The position numbers and the translations under genes were made by a program. From NCBI GenBank assembly GCA_021805025.1, contig JAJZGF010000012.1, positions 1 through 47,172 on the forward strand: a stretch of DNA of 47,172 nt. The letters run 5' to 3'. The notes under the pieces were generated by a model. It was not told the origin of the DNA. It was given only the letters and a program-made list of their open reading frames with translations, and searched no databases. The first letter of the stretch is position 1. Each line of letters opens with the position of its first letter. Below, in pieces: positions 25,195 through 33,410 of this stretch. Source of the DNA: Acidobacteriota bacterium. GTDB lineage: Bacteria > Acidobacteriota > Terriglobia > Terriglobales > Acidobacteriaceae.

Positions 25195-25414
25195 TCGTGC
25201 TTCCTGCAGGCGCGGCAGGCGGCCTTCTGCCGGTCGCCGATGAGCCGGCGCTCCCGGCCTCGTTACGCAACGGGTTCCCCCATTGTTACTCGTCCCCTGG
25301 GTCCGCATCCGCGCGGGCTATAGTGAAACCTGGCGAATCTCACGACCTTGCTCAGGCGTGGCGATCAAAGGCAGTAATCAAACTCGTCCCCTTGTGTGGG
25401 AAGATGATGCGCCC
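25195..25414. other. Spacer upstream of ftsQ
   Basis: No gene is seen. If the hairpin at 25161-25194 terminates, the ftsQ-ftsA-ftsZ promoter must lie here. I cannot pick out a good -35/-10 pair. Confidence 0.3.
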
Positions 25415-26686
25415 ATGGAACCTCGCTTCCGGCGCACACAGAAGGCTGTGCCCTTTTCCAATCGGGGCCTGCCCGGCATGCCGGTCGACATGGAAGACTC
25501 TGACGACGAAGAGATTTCCGGTCGAGGGCGGTATGACGGTCCGCGCCAGCCATGGTGGCGACCCTCCGGCACATGGAGCCGCGTTCTTCTCAGTGTCGCC
25601 GGCGTGCTCCTTCTGGCCGGCGCTGCAGTGGCGTTGCACCTTGTCAGGCACTTCTTCGATCACGATTCTCAATTCCGCATTGAGAGTTCCGGCAACATCC
25701 AGGCCACCGGGCTTGGGGAAGTGAGCCGCGCCGATCTTCTGCCGCTGTTTGGCGCCGACATTGGCCGCAACATCTTCTTTGTTCCGTTGAATGAGCGCCG
25801 CAATCAGTTGGAGCAGATTCCGTGGGTCGAGCGCGCATCCGTCATGCGCCTGCTGCCCGATCAGATTCGCGTGTCGATCGTCGAGCGCCAGCCGGTCGCC
25901 TTTGTCCGCCGCGGCCAACAGATCGGTCTCGTCGATGCCAACGGCGTCCTGCTTGACATGCCGGCTGCAGCCATGGCGCAACATCACTACTCGTTCCCCG
26001 TGCTCACGGGCATCGACGCCCGCGACCCGCTGCCCTCGCGCAAGGCGCGCATGGCAGTCTATCTGCGCCTTTTGAGCGATCTGGACGCGAACACCCAGCA
26101 CAACTCAGATCAGATTTCAGAGATCGATCTGACTGACCCCGAGGATGCGCGCGTGCTGATGCCCGAGCAGGGCGCGGACATCCTGGCCCATTTCGGCGAG
26201 GACCACTTCCTTGAGCGCTACCAGCGTTACAAGGCGCACATCGCAGAGTGGCGTCAGCAGTACCCCAGGCTTGCCGAAGTGGACCTGCGCTATGACCAGC
26301 AGGTTGTTCTGCAGATGACTCCCGGAGCACCCGGTAACCAGGCCGCCGCGACTGCGCCTGAGAGCAAACCGGCGCAGCCCGAGGCCAGGCCCAGCGTCAA
26401 GCAGGACGCGAAGCAGGCCCCCGCTCCCGTCAAGCATGCTGCCGCCGCCGTCAAGCCTGTGAAGCCGAATGTCGCAAAGCCCGTCGTTTCGTCGAGCCAT
26501 CCCGCCGGCACGAAGACGGCGAAGGTGCGACTGAGTCAGGCTGACATCGAAAAGGCCGCGGCCAGGCAGCGCGCGGCGCGAGCCAAAGCCAGGAAGCGCG
26601 CGGAGGCCAAACACGCCCCGCTCCACAAGACCAGGCAAACGACAAACAGCCCCAGGGCAGCCGCAGCGGCACGGCAGGGACAGTGA
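25415..26686 (+). CDS. ftsQ: Cell division protein FtsQ with basic C-terminal tail
   Basis: Bitopic divisome protein of 423 residues linking FtsL/FtsB to the ring. ATG 25415 has GGGAAG about 11 nt upstream; an in-frame GTG at 25396 is an alternative. The cytoplasmic N-terminus (about 55 residues) has an acidic patch; a transmembrane segment (VLLSVAGVLLLAGAAVAL) follows. The POTRA domain starts at FRIESSGNIQATGLGEVS with the typical PWVERASVMRLLPDQIRVSIVERQP motif. The FtsQ beta-domain runs to about residue 310 (YDQQVVLQM). The last 110 or so residues are Lys/Ala/Pro-rich with a helical RQRAARAKARKRAEAKH stretch, not normal for FtsQ. Located directly before ftsA (10 nt). Confidence 0.9.
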   Translation: MEPRFRRTQKAVPFSNRGLPGMPVDMEDSDDEEISGRGRYDGPRQPWWRPSGTWSRVLLSVAGVLLLAGAAVALHLVRHFFDHDSQFRIESSGNIQATGLGEVSRADLLPLFGADIGRNIFFVPLNERRNQLEQIPWVERASVMRLLPDQIRVSIVERQPVAFVRRGQQIGLVDANGVLLDMPAAAMAQHHYSFPVLTGIDARDPLPSRKARMAVYLRLLSDLDANTQHNSDQISEIDLTDPEDARVLMPEQGADILAHFGEDHFLERYQRYKAHIAEWRQQYPRLAEVDLRYDQQVVLQMTPGAPGNQAAATAPESKPAQPEARPSVKQDAKQAPAPVKHAAAAVKPVKPNVAKPVVSSSHPAGTKTAKVRLSQADIEKAAARQRAARAKARKRAEAKHAPLHKTRQTTNSPRAAAAARQGQ

Positions 26687-26696
26687 GCTGAGAACG

Positions 26697-27905
26697 ATGA
26701 GCCAGAAGCAAGACAACCTGATCGTAGTCCTGGATGTGGGCAGCGCGTGGACGCGCGTACTTGCCGCTGACCTTAATGAAGGCGCCCTTCGCTATCGCGG
26801 CCACGGCCTGGTTGAGTCCGCGGGCATGCGGAAGGGGCTCATTGCCGACCTGGGCCCGGCGGCCAGGGCCGTCAAGGCGGCAGTGGACCACGCCGAAGCC
26901 GCCGCGCGCGCCAACATTGATGCATGCGTGGTCGGCGTGGGCGGACCGCATATTCGCGGCGTCAACACCAATGGCGGCCTCGATCTGGGCAGCCGCATGC
27001 GCGAAATTACAAGAGACGACGTGCGCGCCGCCATTGACCGCGCGCGCGCCGTCGAGCGCCCGCCCGATCGCGAAATCCTGCACCTGCTCCCACGCCAGTT
27101 CATCCTTGACGATCAGCCCGGCATCTTCGACCCCATCGGCATGGTGGGCGCGCGGCTGGAGGTGGATCTGCACATCGCCACCTGCTCCGGCAGCGCGATG
27201 CAGAGCACCATCACCTGCGCCAATCGCGCCGGCCTTGAGGTCACAGAGGCCGTGCTCGAGTCGATCGCCGCGGCGGAAGCCACACTTTCCTCCGACGAGC
27301 GCGAGCTCGGCGTCTGCCTGCTTGACGTCGGCGCACATTCCAGTGACCTCGTCGTGTTCTTTGAGGGCGCGGTCGCGCACACCGGGTCGATTCCTGTGGG
27401 CGGCGCGCACTTCACCAACGATCTCGCCGTCGGCCTCCAGATGCCCGTCGCGCAGGCCGAGGACCTCAAACGTCAATTCGGCCATGCCGTCGTCACCGCG
27501 GTTCCGCAGGAAGCCCAGATCGACATTGCCAATCCCCAGCCGAAGCGGCTCGCCCTGCGCACGGTTGCGGAGATCCTCGAACCAAGGGCCCGCGAGCTGA
27601 TGTTTTTTGTAAAGGAAAGCCTCAGGCATGGCGGCGTGCTCGATGCGCTCGGCGCCGGATGCGTGCTCACAGGCGGCGGCTCGGCCCTGCCCGGTATGCT
27701 GGATGTAACGGAGAGTCAACTGCGCGTTCCAGCCCGGACTGGGATGCCGGTCCGGCTCTCCAATATGCCGGGCGAACTGGCCCACCCGGCCTTTGCAACC
27801 TTGATCGGAACGCTCTTGTACGCCCATCGCACGCGTGTCACCCGTGCGGCGGAAAGTAATACCCTGCGCGCCAAATTGCGCGCACTTTTTGCAGCCAGTT
27901 TTTAA
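26697..27905 (+). CDS. ftsA: Cell division protein FtsA
   Basis: Actin-like protein of 402 residues that tethers FtsZ filaments to the membrane and recruits late divisome proteins. It begins IVVLDVGSAWTRVLA (phosphate-1 loop, usual DIGTSK) and contains the SHS2/1C insertion (GPHIRGVNTNGG), the second phosphate loop LLDVGAHSSDLVVF, GGAHFTNDLAVGL and GCVLTGGGSALPGM. The C-terminal NTLRAKLRALFAASF is a short amphipathic helix, the expected membrane-targeting sequence. The start ATG 26697 has only a weak GAGCTGAG upstream. It is 10 nt after ftsQ and 30 nt before ftsZ. Confidence 0.95.
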   Translation: MSQKQDNLIVVLDVGSAWTRVLAADLNEGALRYRGHGLVESAGMRKGLIADLGPAARAVKAAVDHAEAAARANIDACVVGVGGPHIRGVNTNGGLDLGSRMREITRDDVRAAIDRARAVERPPDREILHLLPRQFILDDQPGIFDPIGMVGARLEVDLHIATCSGSAMQSTITCANRAGLEVTEAVLESIAAAEATLSSDERELGVCLLDVGAHSSDLVVFFEGAVAHTGSIPVGGAHFTNDLAVGLQMPVAQAEDLKRQFGHAVVTAVPQEAQIDIANPQPKRLALRTVAEILEPRARELMFFVKESLRHGGVLDALGAGCVLTGGGSALPGMLDVTESQLRVPARTGMPVRLSNMPGELAHPAFATLIGTLLYAHRTRVTRAAESNTLRAKLRALFAASF

Positions 27906-27935
27906 CTGGAGAACTTTGAAGGAGGCCCACGTCCC

Positions 27936-29396
27936 ATGGAGCAGCAGTCAAACGAAGCCGGAGAGATGCGCATTCAGTTTCACGATGAAAGCCCGCGCGG
28001 AGCCCGCATCAAGGTCATCGGCGTCGGCGGCGGCGGCGGCAATGCCGTCAATCGCATGATCCAGGCCGGGCTTGAAGGCGTGGAATTCATCGCCGCCAAC
28101 ACCGACGTGCAGGCCCTCAAGCTCTCGCAGGCCCCGGTCAAGCTGCAGCTCGGCGTGCGCCTTACCTCAGGCCTTGGCGCGGGAGCGAACCCCGATGTGG
28201 GCCGCCGCGCCGCCCTGGAGGATTCGGAAAAGATCATTGAAGCGCTGGAAGGCGCGGACATGGTCTTCGTGACCGCCGGTCTCGGCGGCGGTACCGGCAC
28301 CGGCGCTGCTCCCGTTATTGCCTCACTGGCCAGTGAAATGGGCATCCTGACTGTCGCGGTGATTACGCGCCCCTTCTCGTTTGAAGGCAAGCGTCGTTTG
28401 CAGCAGGCTGAGCGCGGCTTGAAAGAGCTGCTTGAAAGCGTCGACACAATGATTGTGATCCCCAACGAGAAGCTGCTCGCCGTGGCCAAGGACGCCGGCT
28501 TCTTTGAGAGTTTCCGCGTCGCCGACGATGTTCTTCGACAGGGCGTCCAGGGTATCAGCGACATCATTACCATCCCCGGCATCATCAACCGCGACTTTGC
28601 CGATGTAAAAACCACCATGGCCGGCATGGGACATGCCGTGATGGGTACGGCTGTGCGCTCCGGCTCAAACCGCGCCATTGAGGCGGCACAGGCAGCCATG
28701 GCATCCCCACTGCTGGAGGCGGGCGCCATCGACGGGGCGCGCGGCATCCTCATCAACATCACCGGATCCAGCTCTCTGAAGCTCTCCGAGGTCAATGAGG
28801 CTTCTTCGCTCATCCAGTCTGCCGCCCATGAAGATGCCAACATCATCTTCGGCGCCGTGCAGGACGAGCGCATGGGCGACGAGGTCAAGATCACCGTCAT
28901 CGCCACCGGCTTCCGCGATCAGATGCCGGAGCGCCGCGCGCGCATGTTGAACGTGGAAGAGGTCCCGGTCGTTTCCGTGCCCGTGGTTGCACCGGACAGT
29001 TGGATGCGCGAACCGGAGGCACCCGCCATCACAGCACCAGCGCGGGCGCGCTTCCAGAGCGAAGAGGAAGAAGGCCTATCGCGCGGCGCAGAAGTCGCCG
29101 GATCCTCCGCCGCTCATTCAGCCCGCGCCGCAGTGGCGGAGGAGGATGTGGCATCTCTTGACTTGAGCAAGCAGGATTTTGCCCCGACCCGGCCGCAGTT
29201 CGCCGAGTTGGCTGAGGAGGCCGCCTACACGCCGCTGCCCAGGGACTATGCGTCTGACATGGGCAATGGTGTCCACATCGCGACCCCACCGGAAGCTCAG
29301 ATCGCCAGGCCTGAGACATCGATCTTCGAAGAGCCCTCAGAGGAGCCTGAGCGGGATCTGGACGTCCCGGCCTTTATGCGCCGACTGCAGTTTTAA
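27936..29396 (+). CDS. ftsZ: Cell division GTPase FtsZ
   Basis: Tubulin-like GTPase of 486 residues that builds the cytokinetic ring. Its ATG follows AAGGAGG by 10 nt. The nucleotide-binding loops are [13 protein letters not shown], the tubulin signature [13 protein letters not shown], and the T7 segment [11 protein letters not shown]. The core ends near residue 330. About 140 residues of variable, acidic and Ala-rich linker lead to the C-terminal peptide [13 protein letters not shown], the site that binds FtsA. The linker is longer than in E. coli (383 residues in total). Position after ftsA is canonical. Confidence 0.96.
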   Translation: MEQQSNEAGEMRIQFHDESPRGARIKVIGVGGGGGNAVNRMIQAGLEGVEFIAANTDVQALKLSQAPVKLQLGVRLTSGLGAGANPDVGRRAALEDSEKIIEALEGADMVFVTAGLGGGTGTGAAPVIASLASEMGILTVAVITRPFSFEGKRRLQQAERGLKELLESVDTMIVIPNEKLLAVAKDAGFFESFRVADDVLRQGVQGISDIITIPGIINRDFADVKTTMAGMGHAVMGTAVRSGSNRAIEAAQAAMASPLLEAGAIDGARGILINITGSSSLKLSEVNEASSLIQSAAHEDANIIFGAVQDERMGDEVKITVIATGFRDQMPERRARMLNVEEVPVVSVPVVAPDSWMREPEAPAITAPARARFQSEEEEGLSRGAEVAGSSAAHSARAAVAEEDVASLDLSKQDFAPTRPQFAELAEEAAYTPLPRDYASDMGNGVHIATPPEAQIARPETSIFEEPSEEPERDLDVPAFMRRLQF

Positions 29397-29720
29397 GAGT
29401 TGACTGCTCCGGTCGCGCTCGCAGGTGTTGAAGGGGAAGGGTTTTACTTTTTGCAGGAGCGCGAAATTGGGGCTGCTGCAAGTGATTTTTCCTGCAATTT
29501 CGGCCTGTGTTTCAGGTATTGTAGAAAGAAGCAACAGTTTCGCTGGACCGTATGAGAATTGCATCCATCTTTCGTTTGTTTTTTTGCAATCTTTCTTTGC
29601 CGGTCGGATCATCATGACCGCGATCTTTTGATTGTTGCTCGTTCTATGCAAATTACTTAAGTGCAGTCCCGGCACGGAAACGCAGGACGATAGAGTCGCA
29701 ATGGAGAGGATACTAGCTGG
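29397..29720. other. AT-richer spacer after ftsZ with an inverted repeat
   Basis: This 324-nt stretch is clearly lower in GC than its surroundings. CGAAATTG (29462-29469) and CAATTTCG (29495-29502) are a perfect 8-bp inverted repeat around 25 nt; flanking CAGG and CCTG extend it imperfectly. It may hold the ftsZ 3' end and the promoter of the next transpeptidase gene. A small open frame (29425-29631) is not convincing. Confidence 0.45.
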
Positions 29721-31010
29721 ATGAGACAGTCTTGCGTTCGAGCCTGGGGCCTCATGCTTGTTATTTTTGGATGCTGCGCCGGCCCCGCCATTGCGCTGAA
29801 TGCGCCTCATACCCTGCATCACTCAAAGCCAGCCAGCCAGCACCTTTCCGCCGGCGCACACGCCCGCACGCACCGCACTACCGCACACCACGCGGCGCAA
29901 GGCGCCTCAGCCAGGCACGCAGCGTCGCACACCGCAGCCGTGCATAGCTCAGTGTCCGGAGCGGCAACCGTGCGTCGCGCCAGCCTGCGCACGCATCGCC
30001 ATCGCTACTATGAGCGTTTCACCGCCAGCTCCTTCGTCACCGGCGCAGTCGGCGAGGGCGACGTCACCGCAGGCGAAGATCCCGTAGTACGCCAGGCAGC
30101 GATTGACGCCATGGGCGACATGAATGGCACGGCCGTGGTCATCAATCCCGCCAATGGACGCATCCTGGCCATGGTCAATCAGAAACTGGCTCTCGCTCCG
30201 GGCGCGGAACCCTGCTCGACCATCAAGCTCTCCGTGGCCCTCGCGGCGCTGTCTGAGGGGCTGGTTACGCGCGACACCATGGTGCAGTTGGCCGGCTTCC
30301 GCATGAACATGACCCAGGCCATCGCGCACAGCAACAACCTCTACTTTGAGGAGTTGGGCCGCGAGTTGGGCTTTGACCGGGTCCGCCACTATGCCAATCA
30401 GTTTGGGCTCGGCGAACTGGCCGGTTATCACATTCAGGGTGAGCAGCTGGGCGTCTATCCCGATGAGCCGATCCCGGCCTCGGAAGGCGGCGTCGGCCGC
30501 ATGTGCAGCTTCGGACAGGGTGTTTCCATGACCCCCCTGCAACTCGGCGCCCTGGTGGCAGCCATCGCAAACGGCGGAACCCTCTACTACCTGCAGCACC
30601 CCGCCACGCCGGAAGAGATCGCCGGCTTCCAGCCCAAGGTCAAGCGCACCCTGGATATCGCCAGGTATGTTCCGGATCTGCAGGACGGCATGGCCGGAGC
30701 AGTCCAGTACGGCACGGCAAGGCGTCTACGCGCCAACTTCCAGGAACTGCCTGTCTTCGGCAAAACCGGCACCTGCTCTGACAAGGGCACCCGTTTTGGC
30801 TGGTTTGCCTCCTACTCCGAGACGCCGCAGGGGAACATGGTCACTGTCTTCTTCCTGGAGGGTGGGCGGCCAACTTTTGGTCCCCGCGCCGCCGAGCTCA
30901 CCGGCGAGTTCTACAAGAACCTGTGGGACCGCAACTACTTCGCCGGCAAAGATCAGCAGACCGCGCGTGCATCAGAGCCTGCCGTCGAGTCCCAACACGC
31001 TGCGCAGTAA
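29721..31010 (+). CDS. Penicillin-binding transpeptidase-domain protein, His-rich N-terminus
   Basis: A 429-residue exported protein with a penicillin-binding transpeptidase domain. ATG 29721 lies 11 nt after GAGAGG. A signal peptide (MRQSCVRAWGLMLVIFGCC, then PAIA) could also be a lipoprotein signal. Residues about 29-93 are unusual: Ala/Ser/Thr/Arg with 13 histidines. The catalytic domain has STIK (S166, K169), SNN (S204-N206) and KTG (K348), so all three motifs are intact. It lacks the pedestal domains of FtsI-type class B PBPs, and its size recalls class D beta-lactamases or small transpeptidases. GEQLGVYPDEPIPASEGG and GQGVSMTPLQLGALVAAIANGG are typical of FtsI-like domains, so a transpeptidase is more likely than a lactamase. 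It follows ftsZ after a 324-nt gap. Confidence 0.85.
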   Translation: MRQSCVRAWGLMLVIFGCCAGPAIALNAPHTLHHSKPASQHLSAGAHARTHRTTAHHAAQGASARHAASHTAAVHSSVSGAATVRRASLRTHRHRYYERFTASSFVTGAVGEGDVTAGEDPVVRQAAIDAMGDMNGTAVVINPANGRILAMVNQKLALAPGAEPCSTIKLSVALAALSEGLVTRDTMVQLAGFRMNMTQAIAHSNNLYFEELGRELGFDRVRHYANQFGLGELAGYHIQGEQLGVYPDEPIPASEGGVGRMCSFGQGVSMTPLQLGALVAAIANGGTLYYLQHPATPEEIAGFQPKVKRTLDIARYVPDLQDGMAGAVQYGTARRLRANFQELPVFGKTGTCSDKGTRFGWFASYSETPQGNMVTVFFLEGGRPTFGPRAAELTGEFYKNLWDRNYFAGKDQQTARASEPAVESQHAAQ

Positions 31011-31192
31011 CAGACTTACTGGTTCTGCCCGCGAAGCTGCCTCCTGTGCGGCCTTCCACTTTTCCACCTGGCAGAGATTGCAACGAAATCTCCGCTTGTT
31101 CATCCGATAAAGGAAGAGCTTCTCTGCATCTTGTCCGGCTTGGCTGAGAGGCGCGGAGCTTCCTGATTCCTGAGCAAGCAGGTCGTCCCCTT
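31011..31192. other. Non-coding spacer
   Basis: No gene, good promoter or hairpin is apparent in this 182-nt stretch between the transpeptidase gene and the DedA-rhodanese gene. Confidence 0.3.
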
Positions 31193-32167
31193 ATGGCATT
31201 GCCCACGCATATTCTTCTCCTCTACGGCTATCTGCTGCTCTTCCTTTGGGTTCTGGTGGAGCAGGCTGGTCTGCCTCTGCCGGCCGTTCCTGTCCTGCTG
31301 GCGGCGGGCGCTCTTTCGGCCGAGCATGAGATCAGCTTTCCGCTCTCCTTTTTGGCCGGGTTGGTTGCATCGCTCCTGGCGGATACAGCCTGGTTCCTCA
31401 TCGGCCGTCGCTACGGACACCATGTCCTGCGTATTCTCTGCAAGCTCTCCCTGGAGCCGGCTGTCTGCGTCCGTCAGACCCAGAACTCCTTTGCCAGCCG
31501 TCGCGCTCTCACGCTCGTCATTGCCAAGTTTGTCCCTGGCCTGGCCACGCTCGCCCCTCCGGTAGCCGGCGAAAACGGCATGGCCATGGCGCAGTTCCTT
31601 CTCTATGACGGCATCGGCTCGTCCCTGTGGGTCGGGGGACTGTTGACGGTTGGCCGTCTCTTCGGCGATGCGCTCAAGCGCGACCCCAGCCTGCTCAACC
31701 TGGTGGGTCGCTTTTCAGGCGCGCTCCTCATCCTCGGCATTGTCGGCTTCTTCCTCGCCCGGCTCTACCGCCGCGAACTCTTCCTGCGCAAACTGGTTGA
31801 CGCGCGGCTCGAGCCCGAAGAACTGAAGCGCCAGTTGGATGCCGGCGAGCAGGTCTTCATCGTCGATCTGCGTCATCCGCTCGAGCTGCTGCCGGACCCC
31901 TACACCCTGCCCGGCGCGCTGCACCTGACGCCCGAAGCCCTGGCCGCTCGAATCAGCGAGATTCCCCGCGACCGCGACATCGTCCTCTATTGCACCTGCC
32001 CCAGCGAGGCCACCGCGGCCAAGACCGCGCTCGTCCTGCACAAGCTCGGCATTGAGCGCGTTCGACCGCTGCGCGGCGGCTTCGAGGAGTGGAAGCGGCG
32101 GGGCTATCCCCTCGATGCCATTGCGCCTGTGCAGCCCCTGGTACAGGTAGTCTCAGGGGCCCACTGA
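31193..32167 (+). CDS. DedA-family membrane protein fused to a rhodanese domain
   Basis: A 324-residue fusion. Residues about 1-200 are a DedA/SNARE-associated membrane domain with several hydrophobic segments, the E-G-P-like VEQAGLPLPAVPVLLAAG at the start, and the conserved KFVPGLATLAPPVAGENGM segment (usual RFxPGxRxxxPxxAG). Members flip polyprenyl phosphate or phospholipids. Residues about 215-310 are a rhodanese domain: FIVDLRHPLELLPDPYTLPGA, the active cysteine loop YCTCPSEATAAKTALVL and GGFEEWKRRGYPL. Rhodaneses carry persulfide sulfur. The ATG has no clear ribosome binding site. It ends 16 nt from the protease gene, tail to tail. Confidence 0.85.
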   Translation: MALPTHILLLYGYLLLFLWVLVEQAGLPLPAVPVLLAAGALSAEHEISFPLSFLAGLVASLLADTAWFLIGRRYGHHVLRILCKLSLEPAVCVRQTQNSFASRRALTLVIAKFVPGLATLAPPVAGENGMAMAQFLLYDGIGSSLWVGGLLTVGRLFGDALKRDPSLLNLVGRFSGALLILGIVGFFLARLYRRELFLRKLVDARLEPEELKRQLDAGEQVFIVDLRHPLELLPDPYTLPGALHLTPEALAARISEIPRDRDIVLYCTCPSEATAAKTALVLHKLGIERVRPLRGGFEEWKRRGYPLDAIAPVQPLVQVVSGAH

Positions 32168-32183
32168 GCCCTTCAGTGCGTCC

Positions 32184-33266
32184 TCAGAACAACGCCGATA
32201 GACGTATGCCGATCGGCGAGCCCAGTCCGCTGCATGGGTCCGGCCCGGGCCCGGCGCTGTAAAAGCCGTTGCTCCCTACCGTGATGTCGTTGAAAGCTCC
32301 CTGGTTCTGCCACAGCTTCGGCGTCACAAAGCCCAGCTTGGTGCCTAAAGCGGCAAACAGACCCGCATAAAGCGGTGCCACGGCGCTGGTGCCGCCCACC
32401 ACCGTTGACGATCCATGCACGAAGATGTAGTACCCGGTCTGGGGGTCGGCGTCTGCCGTCACATCCGGCACCATCCTGCCCTTTCCGGCGGTCGAGCCCG
32501 CAGGCGTGGGGGGCGCGCCAACCTGAAAAGCCTGGACGGGAAAGATCGTCGAGTATCCACCCCCGGTGCCTTCGCCGTTGGTCTGTCCAGGGTTGTCGTT
32601 CCACACGGTTTCAGAAGACGCCGTCTTGTGGGTGCCTCCGCAGCCCACCACATGCGGGCAGGACGATGGCACATCCACATTCGCCGGGGTCGGCCCACCA
32701 TCGCTGGAGTCGTTATCGCCCGCGGCCGCAAAGACAATCATGCCGGAACTGGTGGCGGCCGCCGCAGTGGACTCCATCTGTTCCGCCGCCGTTGTGCCCC
32801 AAATTGCCTCGTCAGCGCCCCATGAGATTGAGCACACATCGCAGCCGTCTGCCGTCGCCATCTTCACTGCGGCGGCAATGTCCTGCGACCAGTAGATGCG
32901 GAGCGTCGCCGCGCTGCCCGTCGCCGCAAAGTAGGAAGCCGCTGCAACTTCAATGTCCAGCGCCACTTCAACGTCTGCATCGCCGGCGCTGCCGCTCTGG
33001 TTCGGGCTGTTCTGCGTTCCATCCACGGAGACATCCGTGATGGACGGAGTCGGCTGGCCCAGCGATTGGAAATAGGCGTCGATGTCGGACATCACCCAGC
33101 CGCCGCCCAGCTCTACGATTGCGATCACGCCGCCCCCAGCCCGTTGTGCAGGCCAGTTGTACGCGGCGCACAGGTTCGGCACGTTCCACGGCAAAGCCGC
33201 GGCCCGCGCTTCAGGTTTAGGAAATTTGATGTAGGACTTGCATCGATGCAGGGGAGGATGATGCAT
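32184..33266 (-). CDS. Peptidase S53 (sedolisin/kumamolisin-like), no pro-domain
   Basis: A 360-residue serine-carboxyl protease. ATG 33266 is supported by AAGGAGAA 7 nt upstream. The catalytic set is complete: E100 and D104 (EVALD), the oxyanion aspartate D184 (AAAGDNDSSDGG), and the serine S294 (GGTSAVAPLY). A C-terminal DITVGSNGF and SGLGSP match the family's calcium-binding loop. The first residues (NVPNLCAAYNWP) match the start of the mature enzyme in family members. The N-terminal prodomain of some 150-200 residues and any signal peptide are missing, so either it is a cytosolic form or export occurs by another route. Family members work at acid pH, which suits an acidic habitat. It is divergent from the ubiD gene. 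Confidence 0.85.
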   Translation of the reverse strand: MHHPPLHRCKSYIKFPKPEARAAALPWNVPNLCAAYNWPAQRAGGGVIAIVELGGGWVMSDIDAYFQSLGQPTPSITDVSVDGTQNSPNQSGSAGDADVEVALDIEVAAASYFAATGSAATLRIYWSQDIAAAVKMATADGCDVCSISWGADEAIWGTTAAEQMESTAAAATSSGMIVFAAAGDNDSSDGGPTPANVDVPSSCPHVVGCGGTHKTASSETVWNDNPGQTNGEGTGGGYSTIFPVQAFQVGAPPTPAGSTAGKGRMVPDVTADADPQTGYYIFVHGSSTVVGGTSAVAPLYAGLFAALGTKLGFVTPKLWQNQGAFNDITVGSNGFYSAGPGPDPCSGLGSPIGIRLSALF

Positions 33267-33410
33267 CTCGAAGTTCTCCTTCTACGGCTCCCATGCCGTG
33301 CGTGGGAGTATGCCACACCCCGCAGGAGAATACAAAGCCTTCGCGTGTTCAAAGATCCAACGTTCCCGACCCCGGGCAAGCCGTACCGCGCAACTGCCTC
33401 AAGCCGTAGT

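Noticed and set aside
29425-29631. A 68-residue small frame in the ftsZ downstream gap
   Set aside because: It overlaps the inverted repeat, has no ribosome binding site and no recognisable motif; the gap is AT-rich, so chance hydrophobic codons are expected.
33066-33410. An N-terminal extension of the UbiD protein
   Set aside because: It lies opposite the S53 protease start and its ribosome binding site, and its sequence (His/Arg/Pro-rich) does not match UbiD, whose similarity begins near 33450.
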